A stretch of 42,625 nt of DNA from Candidatus Saccharibacteria bacterium UBA5152 (GCA_002413755.1 DHXQ01000045.1:1814-44438); one strand, 5' to 3'. Positions 8,254 through 17,543 are shown, counted from the first letter of the stretch. Program-made: numbers and translations. The notes: generated by a model from the sequence alone, not told the origin.

Positions 8254-9734
8254 CCGGCACACTAGCAGATTTTATGCAGCAAACTGGCTACACGGCGACG
8301 ATTGGCATCGAATGCCACGTCCAGCTCAAGACTGCCACCAAGTTATTCTCTGGTGCCAACAATGACGCCCGCGAAGCGCCACCAAACACTCTGGTAAACC
8401 ACATTGACTTCGGCCTGCCCGGGGCATTGCCGGTCCTCAACAAAGAAGCCATCCATTTGGCATCCAAGGCTGGCTTTGCACTTGGCAGCGGTCCGCAAAA
8501 GTTCAGCAAATTTGACCGCAAGCATTATTTTTACCCTGATTTACCATTCGGCTACCAGATTACGCAGTTCGACGAACCGATTATCCTTGGCGGATCAGTC
8601 CGGATCGAGCTGGAGGATGGCTCTCAGAAGACCATTGGTATCACCCGCGCCCACCTGGAGGCCGATGCCGGTAAGAGTACCCACCCGGCCGGAGCCGATT
8701 ATAGCCTGGTCGATCTAAACCGTGCCGGCACACCGCTACTCGAAATCGTCAGCGAACCCGATATGCACACCGCCCAGGAGGCCCGGGCCTATGCCCACGA
8801 GCTGTACCTGCGCATGAAATACGCCGATGTCTCCGACGCTAACCTCTACTACGGCAATATGCGCTTTGACGTTAATGTCAGTGTCAGTAAGACTGACCAA
8901 ATGGGAACCCGCACCGAGACCAAAAACCTCAATAGCTTCAAGGCAGTTGAGAAAGTTGTTGAGTACGAAATTAAGCGCCAGATCGAAGTCCTCGAAGATG
9001 GTGGCACAATTGTTCAGGAAACCCGCGGTTGGGATGACACCAAGTTCGTGACCTTCAGCCAGCGTACCAAAGAAGATGCCCATGATTATCGCTACTTCCC
9101 GGATCCTGACCTGCCACCGGTTACGCTTACCGACGAATACATCGAGCAAGTCCGGGCTGAGATGCCGACTATGCCGAGTGAGTGGCGCGAGCGGCTCAGC
9201 GGGCTGGGCCTTAGCCAGCGCCAAATTGAGACATTACTCGATGCCGAGGTCGAATTCGAGGGCGTCAGCTTCCTGCCTCTCATCGAAGCTAATTTATCAG
9301 ATACTGATCTGGCAAGGTTTATAGCTAATTGGAACGTCAATGTCTTTACCCCGTTTGTTAGAGAAGGCGTCATGAAGCTTGGCAAAGCGGATCATCTGCG
9401 AGCCGAAGTGGAGACCTACAACTTGCTCAAAGCCAACAAACTCAGTTCTACCAACGCTAAACAACTGTTTGCCGATCTCATAGCTTCAGATCATCTACCG
9501 GAGGATATTGAAAAATTTGCCGAGGATAAAGGCTATATCCAGCAGTCTGACGAAGGTGCAATCCTGGCGATCGTAGACCAGGTCTTGGCCGACAACCCGA
9601 AGGCCGCCGAGGACGTCAAGAACGGTGAAATGAAAGCCATCGGTTTCCTGACCGGCCAGGTTATGAAAGCCAGCCAGGGCAAAGCTAACCCCGGCTTAGC
9701 ACAGCAACTGATCAAGAAGCAGTTAGGGCTGTAG
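8250..9734 (+). CDS. gatB: Aspartyl/glutamyl-tRNA amidotransferase subunit B
   Basis: 494 residues. The cradle domain begins with the family pattern GIECHVQLKTATKLFSG. It continues with FDRKHYFYPDLPFGYQITQFDEPI, the LEADAGKSTH segment and DLNRAGTPLLEIVSEPD, all diagnostic of GatB/PET112. The C-terminal helical and YqeY-like tail (about 350-494) binds the tRNA elbow and ends in ANPGLAQQLIKKQLGL. GatB phosphorylates the misacylated tRNA and amidates it with ammonia from GatA. The start overlaps the upstream gene stop (ATGA at 8250). It is last in the operon. Confidence 0.96.
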   Translation: MTGTLADFMQQTGYTATIGIECHVQLKTATKLFSGANNDAREAPPNTLVNHIDFGLPGALPVLNKEAIHLASKAGFALGSGPQKFSKFDRKHYFYPDLPFGYQITQFDEPIILGGSVRIELEDGSQKTIGITRAHLEADAGKSTHPAGADYSLVDLNRAGTPLLEIVSEPDMHTAQEARAYAHELYLRMKYADVSDANLYYGNMRFDVNVSVSKTDQMGTRTETKNLNSFKAVEKVVEYEIKRQIEVLEDGGTIVQETRGWDDTKFVTFSQRTKEDAHDYRYFPDPDLPPVTLTDEYIEQVRAEMPTMPSEWRERLSGLGLSQRQIETLLDAEVEFEGVSFLPLIEANLSDTDLARFIANWNVNVFTPFVREGVMKLGKADHLRAEVETYNLLKANKLSSTNAKQLFADLIASDHLPEDIEKFAEDKGYIQQSDEGAILAIVDQVLADNPKAAEDVKNGEMKAIGFLTGQVMKASQGKANPGLAQQLIKKQLGL

Positions 9735-9788
9735 GACCGTACAGCATTTTGGCTATGTTATACTCAACCAAATTAGAAGGAGCGCCCC

Positions 9789-10682
9789 ATGCCTAAAGTT
9801 ACCAAAGCCGTTATTGCTGCCGCCGGATTCGGCACCCGTTTCCTACCGCAAACCAAGGCCATGCCGAAGGAAATGCTGCCAATCGTCGACAAGCCGATCA
9901 TCCAGTACATCGTCGAAGACCTGGTTAAGGCCGGTATCAAAGACATTATTATCGTCGGAAGCAGCAACAAGCGCTCCATCGAAGACCACTTCGACTTGCC
10001 CAGTCAGGATTTGCTGGCCAACCTGATGTCCGGCGGCGAGAGCAAGAAGCATTACATCGAAGAGATCGAAGCTATCGCCAACCTGGCGAACTTCATATAT
10101 GTCCGCCAAAAAGGTCCGTACGGTACTGCAACGCCAATCCTAAACGCTGCCCATCTCTTTGGAAATGATCCATTTATATACTCATTTGCTGACGACCTCA
10201 CGGTCGCCACGCCTAATCTGTTTCAGCAGATGATCAGCTTGTACGACGAATTTGGTGCCGGTATAATTCCTTGCCTTAAGATAACAAATGATGCTGATTA
10301 TAAGAAGTACGGCGTTCTCGGCGGCCAGCAAGTTCGTGAGGACGTCATCAAAATGGATTCTATCATCGAAAAGCCAGGTAAAGTTGATGCACCTTCTGAT
10401 TTTGCGGCCGTCAGCGGCTACCTATTTACCCCTGATGTGATTGGTTATCTCGAGGATGGTGTCCGCAACTTGCCGGCAGGCAAAGAATTCTATGTGACCG
10501 ATAGCATTATTCAGCCCATGATCCTCGACGGCAAAGACTTTTATGGCTGCCTGATCAAGGATAGTAAGCGTTACGACCCAGGCGACAAGGTCGATTATAT
10601 CAAGACCGTCATCGACTTCGCCTTGCAGCGCGAAGATATGGGCGCCGAAATCCTCGAATTTATCCGTACTCGTGCCAAGTAA
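9789..10682 (+). CDS. galU: UTP-glucose-1-phosphate uridylyltransferase
   Basis: 297 residues of usual GalU length. The nucleotidyltransferase signature is near the N-terminus (AAAGFGTRFLPQTKAMPKEML, read in two parts). Later motifs include SFADDLTVATPN for metal and UTP binding, IEKPGKVDAPSDFAAVSGYLFTPDV and GKEFYVTDSI. It makes UDP-glucose, the donor for surface glycans. The start has AAGGAG 6 nt upstream, and a TATACT box lies at 9759-9764, so this gene has a leader of about 20 nt, unlike its leaderless neighbours. It stands alone between the gat operon and two small membrane-protein genes. Confidence 0.95.
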   Translation: MPKVTKAVIAAAGFGTRFLPQTKAMPKEMLPIVDKPIIQYIVEDLVKAGIKDIIIVGSSNKRSIEDHFDLPSQDLLANLMSGGESKKHYIEEIEAIANLANFIYVRQKGPYGTATPILNAAHLFGNDPFIYSFADDLTVATPNLFQQMISLYDEFGAGIIPCLKITNDADYKKYGVLGGQQVREDVIKMDSIIEKPGKVDAPSDFAAVSGYLFTPDVIGYLEDGVRNLPAGKEFYVTDSIIQPMILDGKDFYGCLIKDSKRYDPGDKVDYIKTVIDFALQREDMGAEILEFIRTRAK

Positions 10683-10765
10683 GCCCTCAGTACTATGCTT
10701 TGGCACCGTTTATGTATAAAATGTTTAACAGTGTGAACTATTTAGCATCAATTGTTAACAGAGCA

Positions 10766-10774
10766 TGCTATAAC
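10766..10774 (+). promoter_or_regulatory. Extended -10 promoter box before small membrane protein
   Basis: TGCTATAAC, an extended -10 element, lies 26 nt before the ATG at 10801. AGGAG (10790-10794) provides a good ribosome-binding site at 6-nt spacing. No convincing -35 is visible. Confidence 0.4.
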
Positions 10775-10800
10775 GTATAGAGAACTAACAGGAGATTCCC

Positions 10801-11046
10801 ATGGACTCAGCAGCTCAAATACTCGTTATTATCGTATCATCTGTCCTCGCTGTCTTTTTGGTGGCGGCGATCGTGTTGGTGGTACTTATCATCCAATTGG
10901 TCAAAAAGGTGAAAATCGTTGCTGACCAAGCCGAGAGAGCTGTCGAGAGCGTTACGGCTGCTGGCGAAGCCCTGAAGCGCGCCTCTGGCCCCGTTTCAGC
11001 CGTCAAAGCCATCACAACGCTGTTCAAGCAGTTCCACAAATCGTAA
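10801..11046 (+). CDS. Small membrane protein of unknown function
   Basis: 81 residues. One long hydrophobic segment (about residues 7-33) is followed by an amphipathic helix (KKVKIVADQAERAVESVTAAGEALKRA). This gives a single-pass membrane protein with a cytoplasmic coiled-coil-like tail, similar in shape to DUF948-type proteins, but it is too short to assign. It lies 40 nt upstream of a YtxH-like gene and is probably co-transcribed with it, because both have strong SD sequences. Small envelope-stress proteins often occur in such pairs; that role is inference. Confidence 0.7.
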   Translation: MDSAAQILVIIVSSVLAVFLVAAIVLVVLIIQLVKKVKIVADQAERAVESVTAAGEALKRASGPVSAVKAITTLFKQFHKS

Positions 11047-11086
11047 GCGCGATGATTATATCAATTTCAGCCACAGGAGGTAATAT

Positions 11087-11497
11087 ATGAAAAATAAGAC
11101 TAAAGGTATCGCCATCGGTGCAGTTGTCGTTGGAGCCATTGGCTATTTGGCAGGGATCCTGACTGCCCCCAAGAGCGGTAAAAAAACTCGTGACGATATC
11201 TCACAGATGCGCGATAAAGGCGTCGCCGAAGCCGAAAAGCACCTCAAGAAGATGCACACTGAGCTCAATGTTTTGATTAGTGAAGCTCAGGCCTATGCTA
11301 CCGACAGCGATAGCCGTAATAAGACTAACGAAGCCATCGAGGGCGAAGTGGTCGCTAAGGCTAATATCGCTCGCCAAAAGGCCCGTGAAATTCTCAGTGC
11401 CCTCCACGACGGCAATGCCGACGACAAAGATCTCGACAAAGCCGTTGGCGAAGCTGGCAAAGCCATCAAATCTCTCAAGAAATACCTCAAAAAGTAA
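11087..11497 (+). CDS. YtxH-like membrane protein
   Basis: 136 residues. The N-terminus has a glycine-rich membrane segment (about 7-26) ending in GILTAPKSGKKTRDDI. This is the GxLxAPKSGxxTR hallmark of the YtxH (general stress, Gsp13-like) family. The rest is a charged alpha-helical region with heptad-like spacing, ending in a lysine-rich tail. The ribosome-binding site AGGAGG lies at 11075-11080, 6 nt from the ATG. An intrinsic terminator follows 27 nt after the stop, closing the two-gene unit. The biochemical role of YtxH proteins is not known. Confidence 0.8.
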   Translation: MKNKTKGIAIGAVVVGAIGYLAGILTAPKSGKKTRDDISQMRDKGVAEAEKHLKKMHTELNVLISEAQAYATDSDSRNKTNEAIEGEVVAKANIARQKAREILSALHDGNADDKDLDKAVGEAGKAIKSLKKYLKK

Positions 11498-11523
11498 TCG
11501 CTAAATCGTTTGTTGTAAATTGT

Positions 11524-11551
11524 GCTCTCGCGCTTAAGCGTGAGAGCTTTT
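11524..11551 (+). terminator. Rho-independent terminator after the ytxH-like gene
   Basis: A 10-bp stem (GCTCTCGCGC with GCGTGAGAGC, one G-U pair) closed by a TTAA loop and followed by TTTT. The T-run merges into TATAAT (11551-11556), which could serve as a -10 box for dnaE, although no matching -35 is apparent. Confidence 0.85.
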
Positions 11552-11595
11552 ATAATGGAATAGAACAAGTAGGGTAACACGGGACAGGTTTAATC

Positions 11596-14500
11596 ATGGC
11601 ATCAGACGCACCGGCCGTTGAACGGGAGATCATCCCTATCACCGCCGAAGGTGAACCGCTCAAACCGAGCGATTACGTTCACCTGCATAACCACACCCAG
11701 TACAGTTTGCTCGACGGCCTGACCAAATTGCCGGCGCTGTTTAATCTTGTCAACGAGACGGGGATGCAAGCCGTGGCCATGACCGACCATGGTACGCTAT
11801 CTGGCGCAATTGATTTTTATAAGAAGGGCAAGGAGGCCGGCGTCAATCCGATCGTCGGTATTGAAACCTATGTCGCCTCGCGCGGCCACACCGACAAAGA
11901 TCCGCAGAAGGACAAGCAGCGCTTCCATCTGATCCTGCTAGCTATGAACCACAAAGGCTACCAAAACCTGATGCAGCTCAGCACCACTGCCAACCTGAAG
12001 GGTTTCTATTACTACCCCCGCGTTGACCATGAACTGCTCGAAAAGTACAACGAAGGCGTAATTGCGCTCAGCGCCTGTATGGGTGGTGAGGTCGGCGACG
12101 CTTTCAAGAGCGACGACCCAGAGCGGGCCTACGAGATTGCCAAGTGGTATAAATCGGTCTTCGGCGACCGCTACTACCTGGAGATCCAGGATCATGGCCA
12201 TCCCGACAATCCGCTGAATAGCGTCGACCAGCAGGCTATCAACGAGCAAGTCCTTAAGATGGGCAAAGAGCTCGGCATCCCAGTCGTCCTGACCTGTGAC
12301 GCCCACTATCTGAAGCACGAAGACCAGGACGCCCACGAGATATTGCTGTGTGTTGGTACCGGCTCGTTCCTGAGCGACGAGAAGCGTATGTCCCTCAAGG
12401 ATTATCCGCTGCACGTTGCCGAGCCTAAAGAGCTAATCGAGCGCTGGGGCACAGATCACCCAGAAGTCATCCGCAATACTCGCGCCCTCGCAGACCGCTG
12501 TCATCTGGAGATCGAACTCGGTGGTATCTTGATCCCCAAGTTCCCAGTGCCCAAGGGCGAAGACGAGAAGTCTTACCTCGACAAAACCGTCTACCAGGGA
12601 CTGATGCACCGCTACATGGGCATGTCTGTCGATGAAGCGGCCGCAACCACTATCAAGCAGGCCAAGCAGGTCCTGCCGGAGGCTGTCCTGAAGCGCAGCG
12701 AATACGAGCTGGGCGTCATTGCCCAGATGGGCTTCAACGGCTACTTCCTGATCATTGCCGACTTCATGAACTGGGGCAAAAACCAGGGGATTGTCTTCGG
12801 TCCGGGGCGCGGTTCAGCGGCCGGCTCAATTATTTCCTACGCCCTGCGGATAACTGAACTCGATCCGCTGCAGTACGACCTGCTATTTGAGCGTTTCCTG
12901 AACCCCGATCGTATCAGCATGCCGGATATCGACATCGACATTCAGGATACCCGCCGCGACGAAGTAATTCAGTATTGTTCCGACAAGTACGGCGCTGACC
13001 GGGTATCAAACATCGCCACCTTCGGTACGATGGCGGCCCGCAACGCAGTGCGGGATGTGGCCCGGGTGCTGCAGGTGCCCTACGCCGAGGCTGACCGCTG
13101 GTCCAAGATGGTGCCTGCACCGTTGCAGGGCCGCCACATCCCGCTCGAGAAGTCGATCGTCGCCGATGCTGACCTCAAAAAGGAATACGAAACAAACGAG
13201 ATTGCCAAAAAGGTCTTCGATCTGGCAATCCAGGTCGAAGGCACGATCCGCTCGCACGGTGTCCATGCCTGCGGTGTGGTGATTGCCCCCGACGATATCG
13301 TCAAATTTGCACCACTCGAGATGGCCCAAAAGGGCGTCGTCGCCACCCAGTACCCCAAGGACCCGGTCGAAGAGCTGGGCCTGCTAAAGATGGACTTCCT
13401 GGGCTTGTCCAACTTGACAGTCATGAATAACGCGCTGCGTATCATCCGCAAGGTCTACGGCAAAGAGATCGATATTAACAATCTGCCGCTGGATGACGAT
13501 AAGACCTTCGAGCTGCTGCGCCGCGGCGATACCACCGGCGTCTTCCAGTTTGAATCGTCGGGCATGAAGCGCTACCTGCGCGAACTGAAGGCCACTGAAT
13601 TTGATGATGTCATCGCTATGGGCGCCTTGTACCGCCCGGGACCGCTGAGTGCCGGGCTAACCGATAGCTTCATTAAGCGCAAAAATGGCCATGAAGACGT
13701 CGTCTACGCCCACCCCCTGATGAAGGGCGCCCTGGAGCCAACCTTCGGTGTGCTGGTCTATCAGGAGCAGGTTATGCGTATCAGCCGCGACGTCTGTGGA
13801 TTTACCGGCGGCGAAGCCGATACGCTCCGCAAGGCGATTGGTAAGAAAAAGATCGACGTTATGAAGAAGATGCAGATCAAATTCGTCGACGGTGCTGTCG
13901 CCAATGGCGTCCCCAAGCCAGTGATCGAAAAGTTCTGGAAAGACCTGCTGGGCTTCGCCGATTACTGCTTCAACAAGTCGCACTCCGCCTGCTACGGCAT
14001 GATCAGCTACCAGACCGCCTACCTGAAGGCGCACTACCCAGCCGCCTTCATGGCTGCCCTGATGACATCCGACTACGACGACACCGACCGCCTGGCGATC
14101 GAGATCAACGAGTGTCAAAAGATGGGCATCAAAGTGCTCAGCCCCGATGTCAACGAATCTTTCCTGGAATTCGCCGTGGTCCCTGACAAGGCCGACCCCG
14201 ACAACCGCTACGCGCCGATCCGCTTTGGCATGGCGGCCATCAAGAACGTCGGTACTGGTGCCGTCGAAGAAATCATCCGCGCTCGCCAGGCCGTCGGCCG
14301 CTTTGATGATCTCGAGGCATTCCTCTGCAATGTCAGCCTGCGTATCGCCAACCGCAAGACTATCGAAGCCTTGGTCAAATCCGGTGGTTTCAGCCAGCTC
14401 CAACCCGACCGCTCCAAGTTATTACAGAACATGGACGTCATGCTGGCCTTCGCCAACCGCGTCCAAAAGGACCTCAACAGCGCTCAGGCTGATCTGTTCG

Positions 14501-15381
14501 GTGACTCCGACGATACCACCGCCTTCAAGCCGCAGCTGACGCTCGAGCCAGCCACTACCATTTTCAACACCCGCGACCAACTGCTCTGGGAGCGCGAACT
14601 GCTCGGCCTATACCTCAGCCAGCACCCACTCGACAGCTACGCCACTTTCCTCGAAGAGCAAACCATCCCGCTCAGTGAGTTTAAGGCGGTGCACGATGGC
14701 AAGACCGTCAAAGTCGGCGGCGTGATCACCGATATGCGCGAAATCACCACCAAAAAAGGCGACAAGATGGCCTTCGTCAAGATCGAGGACAAATTCGGTG
14801 AAATCGAGGCCATCTTATTCCCGAGTACTTACCAGCAAACCACCGGCATCTGGGAACGCGATAAGATTATCATCATGAGCGGCAAGATCAACGCCCGCGA
14901 CCGCGACGGCAACCTGACCGACGACGTCAAAATCATGTGCGATGATGCCCGCGAAGTCACCTACGAGCAGGCCCAGGCCTACACGGCGCGCGGCCGCAAA
15001 CTGACCGTGCCCAAACCGGTGAAGGGCAAGAAGCTGGCCGCCATGCGTGGCCCGGGTGCCAAGGCAGTTGGATCAGTACCCGTCGGGCACAGAAAAGTGT
15101 CGGGCGTTGGTCTGCAGGATGATCAAGCCGAGTCCGCCGCACTGTCCAGGGCGGCGCCGGAGCGGGTCTATATCCGCATGATGAGCGCTAGCGATAGCCA
15201 GATGCTGATGGCACTCAAAGTGGCCATTGATGAGCATCAAGGTACGACCGAAGTCGTACTGGTACTCGGCGCTGACAATGCTAAACAAATTATCAAGCTA
15301 CCGATGGGTGTTAATAAGGCTCAGCCAGCCCTCGACCGCTTACAATCGCTGGTCGGCCACGAAAACGTCAAAGTTAGCTAG
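11596..15381 (+). CDS. dnaE: DNA polymerase III alpha subunit
   Basis: 1261 residues, DnaE type (PolC would carry an inserted exonuclease). A PHP domain starts near residue 28 with HLHNHTQYSLLDG and has MTDHG and CDAHYL motifs that keep its metal-binding residues. The polymerase domain has GPGRGSAAGS (about 398-407), the catalytic PDIDIDIQD (about 443-451) and the third aspartate in KMDFLGL (near 600). A helix-hairpin-helix region follows. The sequence QADLF at 964-968 matches the internal beta-clamp-binding motif. An OB fold (about 1030-1110) and C-terminal tail end the protein. It is the chromosomal replicase. Its last 8 bases overlap the convergent gene. A weak ACAGG precedes the ATG. Confidence 0.97.
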   Translation: MASDAPAVEREIIPITAEGEPLKPSDYVHLHNHTQYSLLDGLTKLPALFNLVNETGMQAVAMTDHGTLSGAIDFYKKGKEAGVNPIVGIETYVASRGHTDKDPQKDKQRFHLILLAMNHKGYQNLMQLSTTANLKGFYYYPRVDHELLEKYNEGVIALSACMGGEVGDAFKSDDPERAYEIAKWYKSVFGDRYYLEIQDHGHPDNPLNSVDQQAINEQVLKMGKELGIPVVLTCDAHYLKHEDQDAHEILLCVGTGSFLSDEKRMSLKDYPLHVAEPKELIERWGTDHPEVIRNTRALADRCHLEIELGGILIPKFPVPKGEDEKSYLDKTVYQGLMHRYMGMSVDEAAATTIKQAKQVLPEAVLKRSEYELGVIAQMGFNGYFLIIADFMNWGKNQGIVFGPGRGSAAGSIISYALRITELDPLQYDLLFERFLNPDRISMPDIDIDIQDTRRDEVIQYCSDKYGADRVSNIATFGTMAARNAVRDVARVLQVPYAEADRWSKMVPAPLQGRHIPLEKSIVADADLKKEYETNEIAKKVFDLAIQVEGTIRSHGVHACGVVIAPDDIVKFAPLEMAQKGVVATQYPKDPVEELGLLKMDFLGLSNLTVMNNALRIIRKVYGKEIDINNLPLDDDKTFELLRRGDTTGVFQFESSGMKRYLRELKATEFDDVIAMGALYRPGPLSAGLTDSFIKRKNGHEDVVYAHPLMKGALEPTFGVLVYQEQVMRISRDVCGFTGGEADTLRKAIGKKKIDVMKKMQIKFVDGAVANGVPKPVIEKFWKDLLGFADYCFNKSHSACYGMISYQTAYLKAHYPAAFMAALMTSDYDDTDRLAIEINECQKMGIKVLSPDVNESFLEFAVVPDKADPDNRYAPIRFGMAAIKNVGTGAVEEIIRARQAVGRFDDLEAFLCNVSLRIANRKTIEALVKSGGFSQLQPDRSKLLQNMDVMLAFANRVQKDLNSAQADLFGDSDDTTAFKPQLTLEPATTIFNTRDQLLWERELLGLYLSQHPLDSYATFLEEQTIPLSEFKAVHDGKTVKVGGVITDMREITTKKGDKMAFVKIEDKFGEIEAILFPSTYQQTTGIWERDKIIIMSGKINARDRDGNLTDDVKIMCDDAREVTYEQAQAYTARGRKLTVPKPVKGKKLAAMRGPGAKAVGSVPVGHRKVSGVGLQDDQAESAALSRAAPERVYIRMMSASDSQMLMALKVAIDEHQGTTEVVLVLGADNAKQIIKLPMGVNKAQPALDRLQSLVGHENVKVS

Positions 15382-16030
15382 GGGCTGCTAAGCCCCGGGA
15401 CTCACGCATTACCGTACGTAACCTGGTAAAGGCTTCGTCGCGCGAGTGATCATCCCGCGGATTGAATGATGCCAACTCGTACGTCAGTTTAGTCACAAAA
15501 CTGACCACTGACCAGTCACGGTATCGAACCGCATATATCTCTGGGGTGTAAGCAAACTCAGCGCTAATTCCCGGAATGAGATGGAGCTCGGCTTGACCCA
15601 CCCGAAGGATTCCCGGAATGGCGCTCGGGAGGACGGTGCTAACTAAAAGGCCGATCGATTTTTGGTTACGAATAGCAAATGCCCGGGCCGAAGAACGCAA
15701 CATTCGAGTATCCGGTTCGGTAGTGCCATCCGCCCGTAGGACCACTTGGCCGCGTTTGGCTGCGCTGCCTAGCACGGCGAAGGGACTTTTGAGTACCTCA
15801 ACTACAGCCGGTTGCGCCTGACGTGAGTCCTGCCTGTCGGTCACGACTGCACCAGATTGCAGGACCAAATTGACCAGCAAGTGGCTGGCCAAATGATCGG
15901 TGCTGGCTATCAGATCGATGTCCGGATCGATGTGCATAGCCGCCTGGGCTTCGTAGCCCGGTAGGAACCGAATCGAATCGAGCCAGATGGGATTGCCATC
16001 ATTAAATTCAGCCACCAAGGGTTCACTCAT
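15374..16030 (-). CDS. Conserved-looking protein of unknown function
   Basis: 218 residues, soluble, with no signal peptide or membrane segment. I do not recognise it. The sequence alternates hydrophobic and polar residues as in a beta-rich fold (about 20-175), then has an Arg-rich helical end (DDHSRDEAFTRLRTVMRESR). There are no cysteines and no obvious catalytic motif. Its 3' end overlaps the dnaE stop by 8 bp. A GGGGCT-GCTA-AGCCCC hairpin sits at 15381-15396 between the two convergent ends, without a T-run. The start has no SD, but a TATAAT box ends 6 nt before the ATG on the minus strand. Confidence 0.75.
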   Translation of the reverse strand: MSEPLVAEFNDGNPIWLDSIRFLPGYEAQAAMHIDPDIDLIASTDHLASHLLVNLVLQSGAVVTDRQDSRQAQPAVVEVLKSPFAVLGSAAKRGQVVLRADGTTEPDTRMLRSSARAFAIRNQKSIGLLVSTVLPSAIPGILRVGQAELHLIPGISAEFAYTPEIYAVRYRDWSVVSFVTKLTYELASFNPRDDHSRDEAFTRLRTVMRESRGLAAPS

Positions 16031-16036
16031 AAGTTT

Positions 16037-16042
16037 ATTATA
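16037..16042 (-). promoter_or_regulatory. -10 box close to start codon (leaderless candidate)
   Basis: TATAAT on the minus strand ends 6 nt before the ATG at 16030, with no Shine-Dalgarno sequence between them. Confidence 0.4.
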
Positions 16043-16066
16043 TAACGACTATCGGATATGTAAAGG

Positions 16067-16939
16067 CTAACCAATAAAGCCAGTGGTGCGGGTCATGATG
16101 ACTCCCAGCAAGATTAAGCTGAGGATAACCAGGTCAATCGTCTTGTGATGCAGGACGAAGGCTTCGCCGCGAACCAGTAATTTGTGCCAAGCCAGAGCGT
16201 GGCGGAGTAGGAAAATCGCGGCGGCCAGCACGGTCAGCGCGCCCAGCACGGCGAAACTCCAGGGGGCGCTGCCGCCAGTGAACATCTGGACGCGTGAGAC
16301 GGTACGGTATGGACCAGCATCAGACGTGGCCGCGCCCAGCACGGCTTGGCTAGACTGTGGCGCCGCGTACATGGCCACAACAACGGTAGCCCGGCCTTTA
16401 CCTTGGAAATTATCAGCGCTGGCGATGCCAAATCCGACGTCTTGGTAACCATTGTTCAGGATGTTGGCGCGGTGCTCGGGGCTATTCATCCAGCCAGTTA
16501 CGACACTCGGAGCATCGCTAAAGCCGTAGGCCAGGTTTTCACCGGCCAATTGATAGCTATAGCCGCTGCTTTTGATAAATGTCCAGGGGGTCTGTCCGTC
16601 AGGCGTATTGTGGGACCAATAGTTGCGCCCGACCATGTCATTAGCTTTGGCTTGGGCGGCAGCGCTGAGTTCTGAGTTCAGGATAACATTCTGTTCGTGG
16701 TTGCTGGCGCGTTCGGCGTTGCTGGCCTGCAGCAGTTGCACCGTGGATACGGCGGTTGTGGCGCCCAGAACTTTCGTTTGTGACGTCCAGAAGATATTGA
16801 TGGCGAGGCCAACAATTACCAGCAACAATAGCGGCAAATATGGATGGTAGGCCTTCAAGTAATGATGGTCTTGTTTGTGGTGTTGGCCGCGGACCCGTTT
16901 GTGACTGATAGATTGCTTGTGTGGTGTTGTCAGAGACAT
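16067..16939 (-). CDS. Membrane-anchored CAP (SCP/PR1-like) domain protein
   Basis: 290 residues. A basic His-rich N-terminus is followed by a transmembrane segment (about 32-52, YLPLLLLVIVGLAINIFW). A CAP domain follows (about 65-190) with the family motifs NAERA, ELSAAAQAKANDM, WSHNTPDGQTPW, AGENLAYGF, WMNSPEHRANILN and DVGFGIA. The His and Glu of the CAP cavity are present (SHN, GENLA, PEHR). The C-terminus adds two more hydrophobic segments (about 225-247 and 268-286). The CAP domain should face outside the cell. Bacterial CAP proteins are little understood. An extended -10 (TGGTATAAT, 16975-16983 minus) lies about 35 nt upstream, and no SD is visible. Confidence 0.88.
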   Translation of the reverse strand: MSLTTPHKQSISHKRVRGQHHKQDHHYLKAYHPYLPLLLLVIVGLAINIFWTSQTKVLGATTAVSTVQLLQASNAERASNHEQNVILNSELSAAAQAKANDMVGRNYWSHNTPDGQTPWTFIKSSGYSYQLAGENLAYGFSDAPSVVTGWMNSPEHRANILNNGYQDVGFGIASADNFQGKGRATVVVAMYAAPQSSQAVLGAATSDAGPYRTVSRVQMFTGGSAPWSFAVLGALTVLAAAIFLLRHALAWHKLLVRGEAFVLHHKTIDLVILSLILLGVIMTRTTGFIG

Positions 16940-16974
16940 GTCTTATGAGGTGTTTATTTTGATTAACTGGTTAT

Positions 16975-16983
16975 ATTATACCA
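16975..16983 (-). promoter_or_regulatory. Extended -10 promoter box of the CAP-domain gene
   Basis: TGGTATAAT on the minus strand. Just upstream, at about 16996-17005, is the perfect 10-bp palindrome CGCCGCGGCG, which could be an operator or chance. The predicted leader is short (about 28 nt) and carries no SD. Confidence 0.45.
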
Positions 16984-17008
16984 TAAGCGTCAAGGGCGCC
17001 GCGGCGTG

Positions 17009-17530
17009 TCAGACAAACCGGCAGTGGTATAGCGCCATGGCGGCAGCCTGGACGACATTGTACGATTCTTTGTGACCGTACATCGGTATTTCCACAATGT
17101 CGTCACAGGCCGCCAGCACCTCGGGCTCAACGCCCTCGACTTCGCGGCCGAGGAGTAGGGCGACCTTGCCTGGCGGCTGGTAGGCAGGCAGTTTTACGCT
17201 GGTCGCGGCTTGTTCGACGGCGACGATACGCCAGCCGTCAGCCTTCAGTCGGCGGACGACTTCATAGATGTCCGGTGCATGCTGCCAGGCGATCATATGT
17301 TCGGCGCCGAGGGCAGTTTTGTTGATCTGACGAGCCAGCTTGGCGGCAATGTGCGGCAGGCGCCGATCGGGGGTTTTTGATGAGCCGTCAATTGGGTAGG
17401 GTGAATAGCCGCTGAGGATGACCTTTTGAACGCCAATACCTTCGGCGGTCCGAAACAGCGAACCGACGTTATGACAGCTGCGCAGATTGTGGGCAATCAG
17501 TATGATCTCACGGGGTGAATCAGATTTCAT
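17009..17530 (-). CDS. SpoU/TrmH-family RNA 2'-O-methyltransferase
   Basis: About 173 residues, SPOUT fold without an extra N-terminal RNA-binding domain. Motif 1 reads HNLRSCHNVGSLFRTAEG. Motif 2 is VALLLGREVEGV. Motif 3 is IPMYGHKESYNVVQAAAMALY, where the more usual ending is SLNVSVA. It should 2'-O-methylate tRNA or rRNA using SAM from a deep trefoil knot. The target cannot be assigned from sequence. The start codon is uncertain: GTG 17539, ATG 17533 and ATG 17530 are in frame. I chose 17530 because a TATAGT box (17538-17543 minus) then lies 7 nt upstream, matching the spacing seen before other leaderless genes here. Confidence 0.85.
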   Translation of the reverse strand: MKSDSPREIILIAHNLRSCHNVGSLFRTAEGIGVQKVILSGYSPYPIDGSSKTPDRRLPHIAAKLARQINKTALGAEHMIAWQHAPDIYEVVRRLKADGWRIVAVEQAATSVKLPAYQPPGKVALLLGREVEGVEPEVLAACDDIVEIPMYGHKESYNVVQAAAMALYHCRFV

Positions 17531-17537
17531 CATTGTC

Positions 17538-17543
17538 ACTATA
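17538..17543 (-). promoter_or_regulatory. -10 box of the SpoU methyltransferase gene (leaderless candidate)
   Basis: TATAGT on the minus strand, 7 nt from the ATG at 17530. No SD is present. Confidence 0.4.

Noticed and set aside
8736..9224. 162-codon minus-strand frame inside gatB
   Set aside because: Antisense shadow of a well conserved gene with no start signals.
13657..14403. 248-codon minus-strand frame inside dnaE
   Set aside because: Antisense shadow of a conserved DnaE region, with no ribosome-binding site and no motif.
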